The translations under genes and the position numbers were made by a program. Shown here in pieces: positions 33,828 to 42,111 of a DNA stretch of 64,000 nt. How positions within the stretch are numbered: the stretch's first letter is position 1; the number at the start of each line of letters is the position of its first letter. This DNA is from an uncultured Pseudoxanthomonas sp. (GTDB lineage Bacteria; Pseudomonadota; Gammaproteobacteria; Xanthomonadales; Xanthomonadaceae). The stretch covers positions 1 through 64,000 of the forward strand of contig CALJUL010000020.1 in the NCBI GenBank assembly GCA_937975725.1, read 5' to 3'. A model generated the notes under the pieces. The model was not told where the DNA came from. It did no database searches and saw only the letters and a program-made list of their open reading frames with translations.

Positions 33828-36272
33828 ATGCGGAAGATCTCGGGCCTGCAAGGCTTTTTCGGATTCGCCCTGGCCGGCCTGGCCACGCTGGCTGCGGCGC
33901 TGCCGGTGCAGGCCGCGCCTCGCGGCGCCCCGCTGGCGGCGTCGGTCAACACCTTCATCGGCACCAAGGACGACGGCAACACCTTCCCCGGCGCATCGGC
34001 GCCGTTCGGGCTGATCCAGGTCAGCCCCATCGGCCTGCACTACGCGGGCTGGCGCTACGACGACGAGAAGATCCTGGGCTTCGGCCATTCCTTCGTCTCC
34101 GGCGCGGGCTGCTGGGAACAGGGCGGGCAGGTGTCCGTGCTGCCGGTCACCGGCAGCATCGCACCCGGCGGCGACTTCGACACTGGCAACGCCAAGAGCT
34201 TCGACCAGAAGCGCTACGGCTCGCGCTACACGCACGAGGGCGAAGTCGGCCAAGCCGGCTACTACAAGGTGCGGCTGACCGACTACGGCGGCATCGACGC
34301 CGAGGCCACCGCGCTGACGCGCGCGGCGGCCGAGCGCTATACCTTCCCGGCCGGCAAGGACACCGGCCACGTGCTGGTCAACGTCAGCCAGGCCAACAAC
34401 CGCCACCGGGTGATCGGTAGCCAGGTGCAGGTGATGGGCGACCGCGCGGTCGAAGGCAAGCTGACCACGCTGAGCTTCTGCGGCGGCCACCAGTACACCA
34501 CTTGGTTCCGCATCGAGTTCGACCGGCCGTTCAAGGCGTTCGGCGTGTGGGGGCAGGCTGGCGGTACGCCGGGCGCGCGCTTCAGCATGGAGAGCGAGCA
34601 CGACCCGTACAACGGCGCCTGGCTGAGCTTCGACCTGGGCCAACAGCGCAGCGTCACGGCGGTCAGCGCGATCTCGCACGTCGACATCGAGGGCGCGCGC
34701 GACAACCTGCGCAGCGAGGGCATGCAGGGCGGCCGGCCGCTGGGCTTCGACGCCATGCGCGCCCGCGCGCAGGCCGAGTGGGAGCGCGAGCTGTCCACGC
34801 TGAAAGTGCAGGGCGGCAGCGCCGACGACCGCACCGTGTTCTACACCGCGCTGTACCACGCGCTGCTGCTGCCGATGACCGGCAGCGACGCCGACGGCCG
34901 CTACCGCGGCTACGACGACCAGGTCCACCGCGCGGACGGCTGGACCTACTACGAATACTTCTCGCTGTGGGACACCTACCGCACGCAGAACCAGTTGCTG
35001 GCGCTGCTGCGCCCGCAGCGCGCCCGCGACATCGGCCGCACCCTGCTGGCCATCGACGCCCAGGGCGGCTGGCTGCCGCGCTGGGGCTACGCCAGCTTCG
35101 ACAGCAACGTGATGACCGGCGATCCCGTTTCGCCGTTCCTGGCCGACCTGTGGCGCTACGGCGCGCTGGAAGGGCTGGAGCAGGAGGCGTGGAAGGCGCT
35201 GTGGAAGAACGCCGACGGCGTGCCGCCGCTGGCTTCGCGCCACGAGGGCCGCGCCGGCAACGCAAATTACCTGAAGCACGGCTTCGTGCTCTACGACCGC
35301 ACCTTCCCGGCCAAGGGCATGGACGTGGACCCGCACCAGGGCGGCTCGGCCACCCTGGAATACGCGCTGGCCGATTGCTCGCTGGCGCCGATGGCCGAGG
35401 CGCTGGGCCACACGGGCGAAGCAGCGGTGCTGCGCGCGCGTGCCGGCAACTGGCGCAAGGTGTGGGACGCGGACCTGGCCGAGGCCGAATCCGGCTTCAA
35501 GGGCTTCCCGCGGCCGCGCATGGAGGGCGGCGAGTGGTTCGTGCCGCCGACCGGGGCCTACAGCCCGCGCTCGCACTATGGCTTCCACGAAGGCACCAGT
35601 TGGCAGTACCAGTGGCTGGTGCCGCAGGACGTGCCGGCGCTGGAGCAGGCGATGGGCGGGCGCGAGGCCATGGCCAGGCGCCTGGACGCCTTCTTCGCCT
35701 ACGACGACCTGCTGGCCGATCCGGCCGGCGCCGCGCGCAAGGCGTGGGTGGCCGGGCCGTACAGCTACTACGGCCAGTACCGCTTCAATCCCAACAACGA
35801 GCCGACCATGCACGTGCCGGGGCTGTACAGCCTGATCGGCCAGCCGTGGAAGACCGCCACCGTGCTGCGCGCGGCGCAGACGCTGTTCACGAACGCGCCC
35901 AACGGCGTCACCGGCAACGACGACCTGGGCACGATGTCGGCCTGGTACCTGTTCAGCGCGCTGGGCTTCTCGCCGCTGATGCCGGGCAGCGGGCAGGTGC
36001 TGCTGCATCCGCCGCGCTTCGACCGCATCGACATCGCGCTGGAGAACGGACGCACGCTGAGCGTGCGCGCGCCGGGCGCCAACGCCGGCGTGCGCTACAT
36101 CCAGTCCGCCCGCTTCGACGGCAAGCCGCAGCAGGCCACCTGGCTCGACGTCGGCCGGCTGCGGCAGGGCGGCACGCTGGCGTACACGCTGGCCGCTACG
36201 CCCGACACGGCGGGCTGGGGTACGCGCACGCAGGATGCGCCGCCGGCGCTGTGCCCGGCTGGCGGCCGCTAA
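33828..36272 (+). CDS. GH92 alpha-mannosidase
   Basis: The 814-residue secreted exo-alpha-mannosidase has a signal peptide ending VQAAPRG. The GH92 N-terminal beta-sandwich opens with VNTFIGTKDDGNTFPGASAPFG, and the helical catalytic domain has FYTALYHALLLP, YYEYFSLWDTYRTQ and GYASFDSNVMTGDP. The GNDDLGTMSAWYLFSALGF block around residue 695 carries the conserved acidic residues. These Ca-dependent inverting enzymes strip alpha-1,2/1,3/1,4/1,6-mannose, and many act on N-glycans. AGGAAA precedes ATG 33828. Only 11 bp separate it from the kinase gene downstream, and the operon continues to glycosylasparaginase and cutC. The linkage preference cannot be read here. Confidence 0.94.
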   Translation: MRKISGLQGFFGFALAGLATLAAALPVQAAPRGAPLAASVNTFIGTKDDGNTFPGASAPFGLIQVSPIGLHYAGWRYDDEKILGFGHSFVSGAGCWEQGGQVSVLPVTGSIAPGGDFDTGNAKSFDQKRYGSRYTHEGEVGQAGYYKVRLTDYGGIDAEATALTRAAAERYTFPAGKDTGHVLVNVSQANNRHRVIGSQVQVMGDRAVEGKLTTLSFCGGHQYTTWFRIEFDRPFKAFGVWGQAGGTPGARFSMESEHDPYNGAWLSFDLGQQRSVTAVSAISHVDIEGARDNLRSEGMQGGRPLGFDAMRARAQAEWERELSTLKVQGGSADDRTVFYTALYHALLLPMTGSDADGRYRGYDDQVHRADGWTYYEYFSLWDTYRTQNQLLALLRPQRARDIGRTLLAIDAQGGWLPRWGYASFDSNVMTGDPVSPFLADLWRYGALEGLEQEAWKALWKNADGVPPLASRHEGRAGNANYLKHGFVLYDRTFPAKGMDVDPHQGGSATLEYALADCSLAPMAEALGHTGEAAVLRARAGNWRKVWDADLAEAESGFKGFPRPRMEGGEWFVPPTGAYSPRSHYGFHEGTSWQYQWLVPQDVPALEQAMGGREAMARRLDAFFAYDDLLADPAGAARKAWVAGPYSYYGQYRFNPNNEPTMHVPGLYSLIGQPWKTATVLRAAQTLFTNAPNGVTGNDDLGTMSAWYLFSALGFSPLMPGSGQVLLHPPRFDRIDIALENGRTLSVRAPGANAGVRYIQSARFDGKPQQATWLDVGRLRQGGTLAYTLAATPDTAGWGTRTQDAPPALCPAGGR

Positions 36273-36283
36273 GGCGCACCCGG

Positions 36284-37354
36284 ATGATGACCACCTCCCT
36301 CCGTTCTCCGCCTGCCGTCCCGATGCCTGCCCCGACGCGAACAAACGATGCCTGCCTGGTGGCCGACGTGGGGGGAACCCACGCACGGATCGGGCTGGCG
36401 CACGTGGAGGAAGCGGGCGATGTGCTGGCGGAATCGCGCACCTACGCCTGCGCCGAACACGCGTCGCTGGCGGCGATCCTGGCGGATTTCGCCCGGCACT
36501 GCCGCGCGCGCCTGCCGGGCCTGCACATCGAGAACGCGGTGGTGGCCATCGCCGGCTTCCTCGAAGGCGACCGCCTGGTCAACGCCAACCTGCCGTGGCC
36601 GGTGTCGCTGCGCGGCACCGCGGCGGAGGTGGGGCTGGCGTCGCTGCGCATCATCAACGATTTCGAAGCGGTCGCCTGCGCCATGCCGAGCGTGCAGCGC
36701 GACGCGCTGGCGCTGCTGGCCGGCGCGACCGCGGTGGACCGCTTGCAGGCGCCGGCGCTGGTGCTGGGTCCGGGCACCGGGCTGGGCGCGGCGCTGTGCC
36801 TGGACGCGCACGGCGGCGTGCTGCTGAGCGAAGCCGGCCACGCCGCGCTGCCGGCCTACGATGCGCTCCAGCTACAGGTGGCGCGGGTGCTGTCGCGGCG
36901 TTGGCCGCACCTGGACAACGAGCGCGTGCTGTCCGGCACCGGCTTGGTCAATCTGTACGAAGCGCTGGCGGAGATCCGTGGCCTGCCCGCGCGCTGGCGG
37001 CAGGGCGCCGACATCGGACGCGCCGCGCTGGCCGGCGGCGACGCCCTGGCCGAGGAAACCCTGACCGTCTTCTGCGACTGGATGGGCGGCCTGGTGGCCG
37101 ACCTGGCATTGAGTTTCGGCGCGCGCCAGGTGTACCTGGCCGGCGGCGTCACCGGCCATATCGCGCCCTTCCTGGAGCGTGGTGGCTTCCGCCGGCGCTA
37201 CGAGGCGCGTTTCGCGCAGGCCGGGCATCCGGTGGCCGCGCCGGTCTGGCGCATCGAGCACGGCCAACTCGGCCTGCTCGGTGCCGCCGCGCGCTGCCGC
37301 GGCGAGAATGCCGGGACCGGCGCCCGCGGCGCCACCGACACGGGAACCCGATGA
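36284..37354 (+). CDS. Glucokinase-family (Glk) sugar kinase
   Basis: This 356-residue cytoplasmic kinase of the bacterial glucokinase family has LVADVGGTHARIGLA (ATP phosphate 1 motif) near residue 26, INDFEAVACA with the catalytic Asp, LVLGPGTGLGAAL (phosphate 2) and the YLAGGVTGHI adenosine motif. Glk-like kinases of Xanthomonadaceae phosphorylate glucose or N-acetylglucosamine. In this operon, with glycosylasparaginase and GH92, GlcNAc or glucose is a more sensible substrate than mannose, which has its own isomerase/fructokinase route. This is inference. The first 20 residues before the conserved core are unusually Pro/Thr-rich, so ATG 36323 could be the true start. Confidence 0.83.
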   Translation: MMTTSLRSPPAVPMPAPTRTNDACLVADVGGTHARIGLAHVEEAGDVLAESRTYACAEHASLAAILADFARHCRARLPGLHIENAVVAIAGFLEGDRLVNANLPWPVSLRGTAAEVGLASLRIINDFEAVACAMPSVQRDALALLAGATAVDRLQAPALVLGPGTGLGAALCLDAHGGVLLSEAGHAALPAYDALQLQVARVLSRRWPHLDNERVLSGTGLVNLYEALAEIRGLPARWRQGADIGRAALAGGDALAEETLTVFCDWMGGLVADLALSFGARQVYLAGGVTGHIAPFLERGGFRRRYEARFAQAGHPVAAPVWRIEHGQLGLLGAAARCRGENAGTGARGATDTGTR

Positions 37355-37355
37355 C

Positions 37356-38381
37356 ATGAGCGACAGACGCGAATTCCTGCGGCAGATGACCTTGGCGACC
37401 GGCGCGCTGGCCGTGCCCGGCGCACTGGCCGCGGCGACGGCCAAGCCCGCCGCCGATGCCGCCGCCGACGGCGCGCGGGTGGTTTCCACCTGGGATTTCG
37501 GCGTGCCGGCCAACCAGGCGGCGTGGAAGACCCTGCAGGCCGGCGGCAGCGCGCTGGACGCGGTGGAGCAGGGCGCGCGCTGGGCCGAGACCGGCCTGTG
37601 CAACGCCACCGTCGGCCGCTGCGGCTATCCCGACCGCGACGGCGTGCTGACCCTGGATGCCAGCATCATGGATGGCGACGGCCGCTGCGGCGCGGTGGCC
37701 GCGCTGGAGGAGATCGACCACCCGATCAGCGTGGCGCGCCGGGTGATGGAGAAGACCCCGCACGTGATGCTGGTGGGACAGGGCGCGCAGCAGTTCGCGG
37801 TGGAGCAGGGCTTCCGCCGGCAGCCCCTGCTGACGCCGGAAGCGGCCAAGGCCTGGGAGGAATGGAAGAAGACCTCGCAGTACCGCCCGCAGATCAACGC
37901 CGAGCGCCGTCTGCTGCCCGGCAACAGCCAGAACCACGACACCCTGGGCATGCTGGCCATCGACCGCCACGGCCGCCTGGCCGGCGCCTGCACCACCAGC
38001 GGCATGGCCTGGAAGATGCGCGGCCGCGTGGGCGACAGCCCCATCGTCGGCGCCGGCCTGTACGTGGACAACGACGTCGGCGCGGCGACCGCTTCGGGCG
38101 TGGGCGAGGAAATGATCCGCAACGCCGCCAGCTTCCTGGTGGTGGAACTGATGCGCCAGGGTCGTTCGCCGATGGACGCCTGCCGCGAGGCCATCGACCG
38201 CGTCGTGCGCAAGCGGCCGGAAGCCAGCAAGACCTTGCAGGTCTGCTTCCTGGCGATGAACCGGCACGGCGAAGTGGGCGCGTTCGCGCTGCACCCGGGC
38301 TTCGTCTATGCCGTCTGCGACGCGCGGCGGCAGGACGCGCTGCTGGATTCGGGCGCGGTGTATCCCGGCGGGGGCGCATGA
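37356..38381 (+). CDS. N4-(beta-GlcNAc)-L-asparaginase (glycosylasparaginase), Tat-exported
   Basis: The 341-residue Ntn-hydrolase closely follows bacterial glycosylasparaginase. It has a twin-arginine-like signal (DRREFLRQMT), then VVSTWDFGVPANQAAWKTL with the substrate-binding Trp region. The autocleavage/nucleophile site is SQNHDTLGMLA (T196 would be the new N-terminus of the beta chain), and RVGDSPIVGAGLYVDN and ATASGVGEE follow. It cuts the GlcNAc-Asn bond left after protein and glycan breakdown, giving aspartate, GlcNAc and ammonia. It lies one base after the kinase gene, and its stop overlaps the cutC start. Its presence is strong evidence that the locus handles Asn-linked glycans. Confidence 0.94.
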   Translation: MSDRREFLRQMTLATGALAVPGALAAATAKPAADAAADGARVVSTWDFGVPANQAAWKTLQAGGSALDAVEQGARWAETGLCNATVGRCGYPDRDGVLTLDASIMDGDGRCGAVAALEEIDHPISVARRVMEKTPHVMLVGQGAQQFAVEQGFRRQPLLTPEAAKAWEEWKKTSQYRPQINAERRLLPGNSQNHDTLGMLAIDRHGRLAGACTTSGMAWKMRGRVGDSPIVGAGLYVDNDVGAATASGVGEEMIRNAASFLVVELMRQGRSPMDACREAIDRVVRKRPEASKTLQVCFLAMNRHGEVGAFALHPGFVYAVCDARRQDALLDSGAVYPGGGA

Positions 38382-39136
38382 GCACGGCCATGGCGTACAC
38401 GCTGGAGATCGCCGCCGGTTCGCTGGCGTCGGCGCTGGCCGCGCAGGACGGCGGCGCCGACCGCGTGGAGCTGTGCGAAGGGCTGGAATACGGCGGCACC
38501 ACGCCGTCCTACGGCACCCTGGCGCTGGCGCGTGAGCATCTGCGCATCCCGCTGTTCGTGCTGGTGCGGCCGCGCGCGGGCGACTTCCTGTACGACGCGC
38601 GCGAAACCGAGACCATGCTGCGCGACATCGAACTGTGCGTGCGCCTGGGCTGCGACGGCGTGGTGATCGGGGCGCTGGACGCGGCCGGCGACGTGGACCA
38701 GGCGCTATGCCGCACGCTGATGGCGGCGGCGGGCGCATTGCAAGTGACCTTCCACCGCGCCTTCGACGCCGCGCGTGATCCGGCGCAGGCGCTGGAGCGG
38801 ATCGCTGCGCTGGGCTGCCGGCGCGTGCTGACCTCGGGCGGTCGCGCGAGCGCGCCGGAAGCCGCGGCGGCGCTGGCCGGCTTCGTGCGGCAGGCCGCCG
38901 GCCGGCTGTCGGTCATGCCGGGCGCGGGTATCGACGCCGGCAACGTCGCGGCCTTGGTGCGGGCCACCGGCGCGCGCGAATTCCATGCCTCCGCCAAGGC
39001 GCCGCGCACCTCGGCCATGCGCTTCCGCAACGACGCCCTGGCCGGGCTGGCGCCGGACTGGCAGCAGACCGATCCGGCGCGCGTGCGCGCGCTGCGCACG
39101 GCGCTGGACGCGCTGGCGCAGGCGGGGTCGCCGTGA
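38378..39136 (+). CDS. cutC: CutC family TIM-barrel protein
   Basis: The 252-residue protein is a CutC-family member: LEIAAGSLASALAAQDGGADRVELCEGLEYGGTTPSYG (residues 8-45, split by family landmarks), VLVRPRAGDFLYDARE, VIGALDAAGDVD, VTFHRAFDAARDP, LTSGGRASAPE, and MPGAGIDAGNV. The family was named for a copper-sensitivity phenotype in E. coli, but members often lie in glycoside-hydrolase clusters, as here. It is coupled to the glycosylasparaginase gene by an ATGA overlap, so a role in glycan or GlcNAc-Asn processing is more likely than copper handling. No signal peptide is seen. The reaction is unknown. Confidence 0.9.
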   Translation: MSTAMAYTLEIAAGSLASALAAQDGGADRVELCEGLEYGGTTPSYGTLALAREHLRIPLFVLVRPRAGDFLYDARETETMLRDIELCVRLGCDGVVIGALDAAGDVDQALCRTLMAAAGALQVTFHRAFDAARDPAQALERIAALGCRRVLTSGGRASAPEAAAALAGFVRQAAGRLSVMPGAGIDAGNVAALVRATGAREFHASAKAPRTSAMRFRNDALAGLAPDWQQTDPARVRALRTALDALAQAGSP

Positions 39137-39218
39137 CGGCGCGCGCGCCTGCGGCCATGCGCCGGGACGCGCGGCGTTGCTGCGCCGCAGAATGCGCGCC
39201 GCGCCCTATTGTGGTCTA

Positions 39219-39234
39219 TTTGGATCGATCAAAA
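39219..39234. promoter_or_regulatory. Near-palindrome TTTGGATCGATCAAAA, candidate LacI-type operator
   Basis: A 16-base palindrome with one mismatch and a central CG lies in an AT-rich island of the otherwise GC-rich 470-bp gap 39137-39606. Even-length palindromes with a central CG are typical of LacI-family operators, and the LacI-family gene begins 370 bp downstream. The surrounding sequence (CTATTGTGGTCTATT just upstream) could hold a promoter, but no convincing -35/-10 pair was found. Confidence 0.45.
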
Positions 39235-39371
39235 ATGGTGGTTTTCAACCTGTCGCGAATCGTGGCCCGGCTGCGCACGGCATCGGCCCCGGCCATCGCG
39301 ATGGCGGGCGGAACCGCCGGTTTTTCTTCCCGTGATGTCTCTCCCACCTCGTAAGAGGTCGCAGCATGGGA

Positions 39372-39400
39372 AAGGTCCGGCGCAGGCCGGACCTTCTTTT
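39372..39400 (+). terminator. Rho-independent terminator
   Basis: AAGGTCCGGC pairs perfectly over 10 bp with GCCGGACCTT around the loop GCAG and is followed by CTTTT. It lies 236 bases after the cutC stop and 207 before the LacI gene. A weaker 4-bp hairpin with TTTTT (39307-39325) lies just before it. It may end readthrough from the mannosidase operon or a short transcript that starts in the AT-rich island at 39205-39245. The rest of the gap holds no supported gene. Confidence 0.82.
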
Positions 39401-39606
39401 ACACCCGCCGCGCCGGCAGGGATGCCGCCGCGCATGCGCGCCGCCCGCCGGGGCGCACGCCGACCGGAGCCTAGCCGTATGACCCGGATGCACCCGCCCC
39501 GCCTTCGCCTCCCGGCCGCACCGCGTGTGCCGGCCGTGTGCATGGCCGCGGCGGTGCACGGAGGATCGGACAGGCTGCGCCGACCCGGGGGAACGAGGTC
39601 GGCGCA

Positions 39607-40743
39607 ATGAGCCAGAAGCGTTCGTCTTCCAGCAGGACGCGCCGCGCCGCGCAGGCGGAGAACGGCGACAAGCCGCAGGCCGAGGCGCCGGCGCCGCGCA
39701 AGGCGGCGCGAAAGGAATCCGGCGCGCGCCACAACGTCACTGTCTCGGACATCGCCCACGCCATCGGCGTGTCGCGGGCCACGGTGTCGCTGGTGCTGCG
39801 CGGCAGCCCGCTGGTGCACGCCGATACGCGCGCGCGGGTGGAAGCCGAGCTCAAGCGCCAGGGCTACGTCTACAACCGCGCCGCGGCCAACCTGCGCCGG
39901 CGCACGTCCTCCAGCGTGGCACTGGTCATCAACGATCTGTCCAACCCGTTCTTCGCCGAGTTCGCCGCGGGCGTGGACGAAGCGCTGGGCGAGCGGGGCT
40001 ACGTCACCCTGCTGGGCAGCACCGGCGAATCGCCGCAGCGCCAGCAGGCGGTGCTGGCGTCGCTGATGGAGCACACGCCCGCCGGGGTGATCCTGTCGCC
40101 GGCCGAAGGCAGCGACGCAGCGGCGCTGCGCCCCATCCTGGGTCTGCGCAGCCACGTGCTGCTGTTCAACCGCGAACTCGAAGGCGCCGAGGAATGGGAT
40201 TTCCTGGCGCTGGACAACGAGCGCGGCGCGCGCCTGGCGACCGAGCACCTGATCGGCTTGGGACACCGGCGCATCGCCTTCTTCGGCGGCCACGCCGCAT
40301 CCAGTTCCTGCCGCCAGCGGCGCGCCGGCTTCGCCGAGGCCATGGCCGGCGCGGGCCTGGCGGTGGAGCCGCACTGGCTCATCGAATCGGCGCCCAACCG
40401 GCTGGAAGCGGCGGCGCGCACGGCCGAACTGTTCGGCGAGGGCGCCAGCCCCACCGCGGCGGTCTGCTACAACGACACCGTCGCGCTGGGCCTGATGCTG
40501 GGCCTGGCTTCGCGCGGTATCCAGCCCGGCAAGGGCTTCGCCGTCACCGGCTTCGACGACATTCCCGAGGCGGCCGTCAGCATGCCCACGCTCACCACGC
40601 TGTCGGTGGCCCCGCGCGAGCGCGGGCGCCAGGCCGCGGCGTTGCTGCTGGAGCGCGTGGCCCGGCCCGACGCGCCGGCCACGCGCACGGTGGCGCCGGT
40701 GTCGCTGTGCGTCCGCGAAAGCAGCGGGACCGCGCGCACGTGA
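39607..40743 (+). CDS. LacI-family transcriptional regulator
   Basis: The 378-residue protein has a basic, Ser/Arg-rich N-terminal extension of about 40 residues. The LacI helix-turn-helix follows (VTVSDIAHAIGVSRATVSLVLRGS) with the hinge YVYNRAAANLRRR, then a periplasmic-binding-protein-like sensor domain (SSVALVINDLSNPFFAEFA, GFAVTGFDDIPEA). ATG 39607 has GAGG eight bases upstream. It stands at the head of the permease-kinase-isomerase operon and probably controls it, perhaps through the palindrome at 39219. The effector is likely mannose, fructose or a derivative, which is inference. The N-terminal extension is longer than usual for the family. Confidence 0.9.
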   Translation: MSQKRSSSSRTRRAAQAENGDKPQAEAPAPRKAARKESGARHNVTVSDIAHAIGVSRATVSLVLRGSPLVHADTRARVEAELKRQGYVYNRAAANLRRRTSSSVALVINDLSNPFFAEFAAGVDEALGERGYVTLLGSTGESPQRQQAVLASLMEHTPAGVILSPAEGSDAAALRPILGLRSHVLLFNRELEGAEEWDFLALDNERGARLATEHLIGLGHRRIAFFGGHAASSSCRQRRAGFAEAMAGAGLAVEPHWLIESAPNRLEAAARTAELFGEGASPTAAVCYNDTVALGLMLGLASRGIQPGKGFAVTGFDDIPEAAVSMPTLTTLSVAPRERGRQAAALLLERVARPDAPATRTVAPVSLCVRESSGTART

Positions 40744-40791
40744 CCCATTCCCTCCTTCCCCGTTCCCACGCAGCCTGAGGCGCACGACCGC

Positions 40792-42105
40792 ATGCCCATC
40801 GCATCGCCCACTCCCTCCACGACGCCTTCCGCGACCGGCCCGGCGACCACGCCGCGCGCGGCGCTGGCGGTGGTCACCACCATTTTCTTCATGTGGGGGT
40901 TCCTGACCTGCCTCAACGACATCCTGATCCCGCACCTGAAGGCGGTGTTCGAGCTGAACTTCGCCCGCGCGATGCTGGTGCAGTTCACCTTCTTCGGCGC
41001 GTATTTCCTGATGTCGCTGCCGGCCGGGCGGCTGGTCGCGCACCTGGGCTACAAGAAGGGCATCGTGGCCGGGCTGGCGATCGCCGGCGTCGGCGCGCTG
41101 GGCTTCTGGCCGGCGGCCGAGCTGCGCGTGTACGAAGCCTTCCTCGGCGCGCTGTTCGTGCTGGCCACCGGCATCACGGTGCTGCAGGTGGCGGCCAATC
41201 CCTACGTCGCGCTGCTGGGGCCGGAGCAGACCAGCTCCAGCCGGCTGACCCTGGCGCAGGCGCTGAACTCGCTGGGCACGGCGATCGCGCCGCTGTTCGG
41301 CGGCCTGCTGATCCTGGGCAACACGGTCAAGAGCGCCGACGAACTGGCGCGGCTGCCGGAGGCCGAGCAGCTCGCCTACCGCGTGCAGGAGGCGCAGGCG
41401 GTGCAGGGGCCGTACGTGGGGCTGGCGGTGGTGCTGTTCCTGCTGGCGGTGTTCGTGCTGCTGTTCCGCCTGCCATCGCTGCGCGAGACCACCGAGCAGG
41501 CCGACGCCGCGCCGCACACGCTGGGCGACGCGCTGCGCCACCGCCACGTGCGCTACGGCGTGCTGGCGATCTTCTTCTACGTCGGCGCGGAAGTGGCGGT
41601 GGGCAGCTTCCTGGTCAACTACCTGTCGATGCCGTCCATCGGCGGCTTCAGCGAGCAGGAAGCCTCGCACTACGTGGCGGCCTACTGGACGCTGGCGATG
41701 GTGGGCCGCTTCGCTGGCTCGGCGATCATGGTGCGCTTCCCGCCGCGGCGGCTGCTGACGCTGTTCGCCGCGGCCAACGTGCTGCTGCTGGCGGCCACGC
41801 TGCTGAGCGAGGGCAGGCTGGCGATGTACGCGGTGGTGGCGGTGGGGCTGTTCAACTCGATCATGTTCCCCACCATCTTCGCGCTGAGCATCGAGCGCCT
41901 GGGCGCGCTGACCAACAAGGCGTCCAGCCTGCTGATCATGGCCATCGTCGGCGGCGCGGTGGTGCCCTACCTGCAAGGCCTGCTGGCCGACCGCATCGGC
42001 CTGCAGGTGTCCTTCCTGCTGCCGCTGCTGTGCTACGGCTACATCATCTTCTACGGCGTGTCGGGCTCGCGGCCCGACCCGTCACGGGCGCTCGGAAAGG
42101 AGTAA
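40792..42105 (+). CDS. Hexose permease of the FucP/GluP MFS branch
   Basis: The 437-residue protein has about twelve transmembrane segments. It carries the FGHS-branch signatures FFMWGFLTCLNDILIPHLK, FFGAYFLMSLPAGRLV and VLQVAANPYVALLGPEQTSSSRLTLAQALNSLGT (from residue 127). Members transport glucose, galactose, mannose or GlcNAc with protons. The operon partners (PfkB kinase and AGE-family isomerase) favour mannose or fructose. It is clearly paralogous to the fucose permease at 9201. ATG 40792 lies 48 bp after the LacI gene, and the next gene starts after 6 bp. Confidence 0.85.
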   Translation: MPIASPTPSTTPSATGPATTPRAALAVVTTIFFMWGFLTCLNDILIPHLKAVFELNFARAMLVQFTFFGAYFLMSLPAGRLVAHLGYKKGIVAGLAIAGVGALGFWPAAELRVYEAFLGALFVLATGITVLQVAANPYVALLGPEQTSSSRLTLAQALNSLGTAIAPLFGGLLILGNTVKSADELARLPEAEQLAYRVQEAQAVQGPYVGLAVVLFLLAVFVLLFRLPSLRETTEQADAAPHTLGDALRHRHVRYGVLAIFFYVGAEVAVGSFLVNYLSMPSIGGFSEQEASHYVAAYWTLAMVGRFAGSAIMVRFPPRRLLTLFAAANVLLLAATLLSEGRLAMYAVVAVGLFNSIMFPTIFALSIERLGALTNKASSLLIMAIVGGAVVPYLQGLLADRIGLQVSFLLPLLCYGYIIFYGVSGSRPDPSRALGKE

Positions 42106-42111
42106 GGCGCG

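Noticed and set aside
33678..36386. A 902-codon minus-strand frame over GH92
   Set aside because: Antisense shadow of the GH92 mannosidase, which has catalytic motifs and a ribosome binding site.
39235..39354. A 39-codon leader peptide in the gap before the LacI gene
   Set aside because: It has no ribosome binding site, no biased codons or repeats typical of attenuator peptides, and it runs through the weak hairpin. It is likely a chance frame.
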